Below are positions 63,613-64,000 of a DNA stretch of 64,000 bases, one piece after another. The stretch lies in NCBI GenBank assembly GCA_903919315.1, contig CAIXHP010000020.1, positions 55,247 to 119,246 of the forward strand, written 5' to 3'. This DNA is from an uncultured Pseudomonadota bacterium (lineage in GTDB: Bacteria; Pseudomonadota; Alphaproteobacteria; UBA9219). The translations under genes and the position numbers were made by a program. The stretch's first letter is position 1, and the number at the start of each line of letters is the position of its first letter. Below the pieces are notes generated by a model. That model ran no database searches and was not told where the DNA came from. It was given only the letters and a program-made list of their open reading frames with translations.

Positions 63613-64000
63613 CAATCGTGTTTTGTTCCGAAGTCTTCGCGTTCTTCCCGATGCTGATCCCAAGCCCCCCCCGCCGCTGGGAAGCGCGAACGTTTTGAAC
63701 CAGCCAATCCACCCCCCGATTGTTAAAGCCAAAGCGGTTGATAAGGGCCTGATGCGCCACAAGCCGGAACATCCTCGGCCTTGGGTTCCCATCCTGAGGC
63801 AAGGGCGTTACGGTGCCGATTTCAAGAAAACCAAACCCCAAACTTGATAAGGCGTCGATAGAGTCGCCGTTCTTATCCAGCCCCGCTGCAAGACCGATCC
63901 GATTGGAGAACTTCAACCCCCACAACGTGACTTCGTCTTTGTGCGGAGGATAAAGCTTGCCGAGCATGCCCGTCTTATCCAGCAACCGCAGCGATGCCAT
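63595..64000 (-). pseudogene. pyrD: Dihydroorotate dehydrogenase (class 2) fragment truncated by IS30; N-terminus continues off the right edge
   Basis: [91 protein letters not shown]...[20 protein letters not shown], then transposon sequence. Confidence 0.85.

Overview
The window is chromosomal DNA from an alphaproteobacterium, judged from gene content: CckA-type kinase, FtsK, rnd, and the str/S10/spc/alpha ribosomal superoperon. I called about 65 genes, mostly housekeeping: tldD (partial), cckA-like kinase, ilvE, infA, murA, dcd, ftsK, rnd. The central block runs rpsL-rpsG-fusA-tuf-S10-spc-secY-adk-...-rpsM-rpsK-rpoA-rplQ on the minus strand. Further right are an ABC exporter with rsmE, an MscS-family channel, a small secretin plus two-pilin locus, a cheA-W-Y-B-R operon, metA behind a SAM-II-like riboswitch, and an IS30 element that truncates pyrD at the right edge. 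Main observations: (1) a REC / CheX / membrane CheA-like kinase module lies inside the ribosomal superoperon between adk and rpsM, bounded by a strong terminator after rplO and a near-consensus sigma70 promoter before rpsM; (2) a long structured metA leader holds a SAM-II-like aptamer, competing hairpins and an unannotated small ORF; (3) a PPP-type phosphatase homologue has lost most of its metal ligands; (4) a cysteine-rich large pseudopilin sits beside a secretin; (5) dispersed palindromes show compensatory arm changes; (6) the left end of the IS30 abuts one of these palindromes while its right end cuts pyrD, and no pyrD 3' remnant is visible. No tRNA, rRNA or CRISPR was seen. All product calls come from reading the sequence; no searches or folding programs were run.
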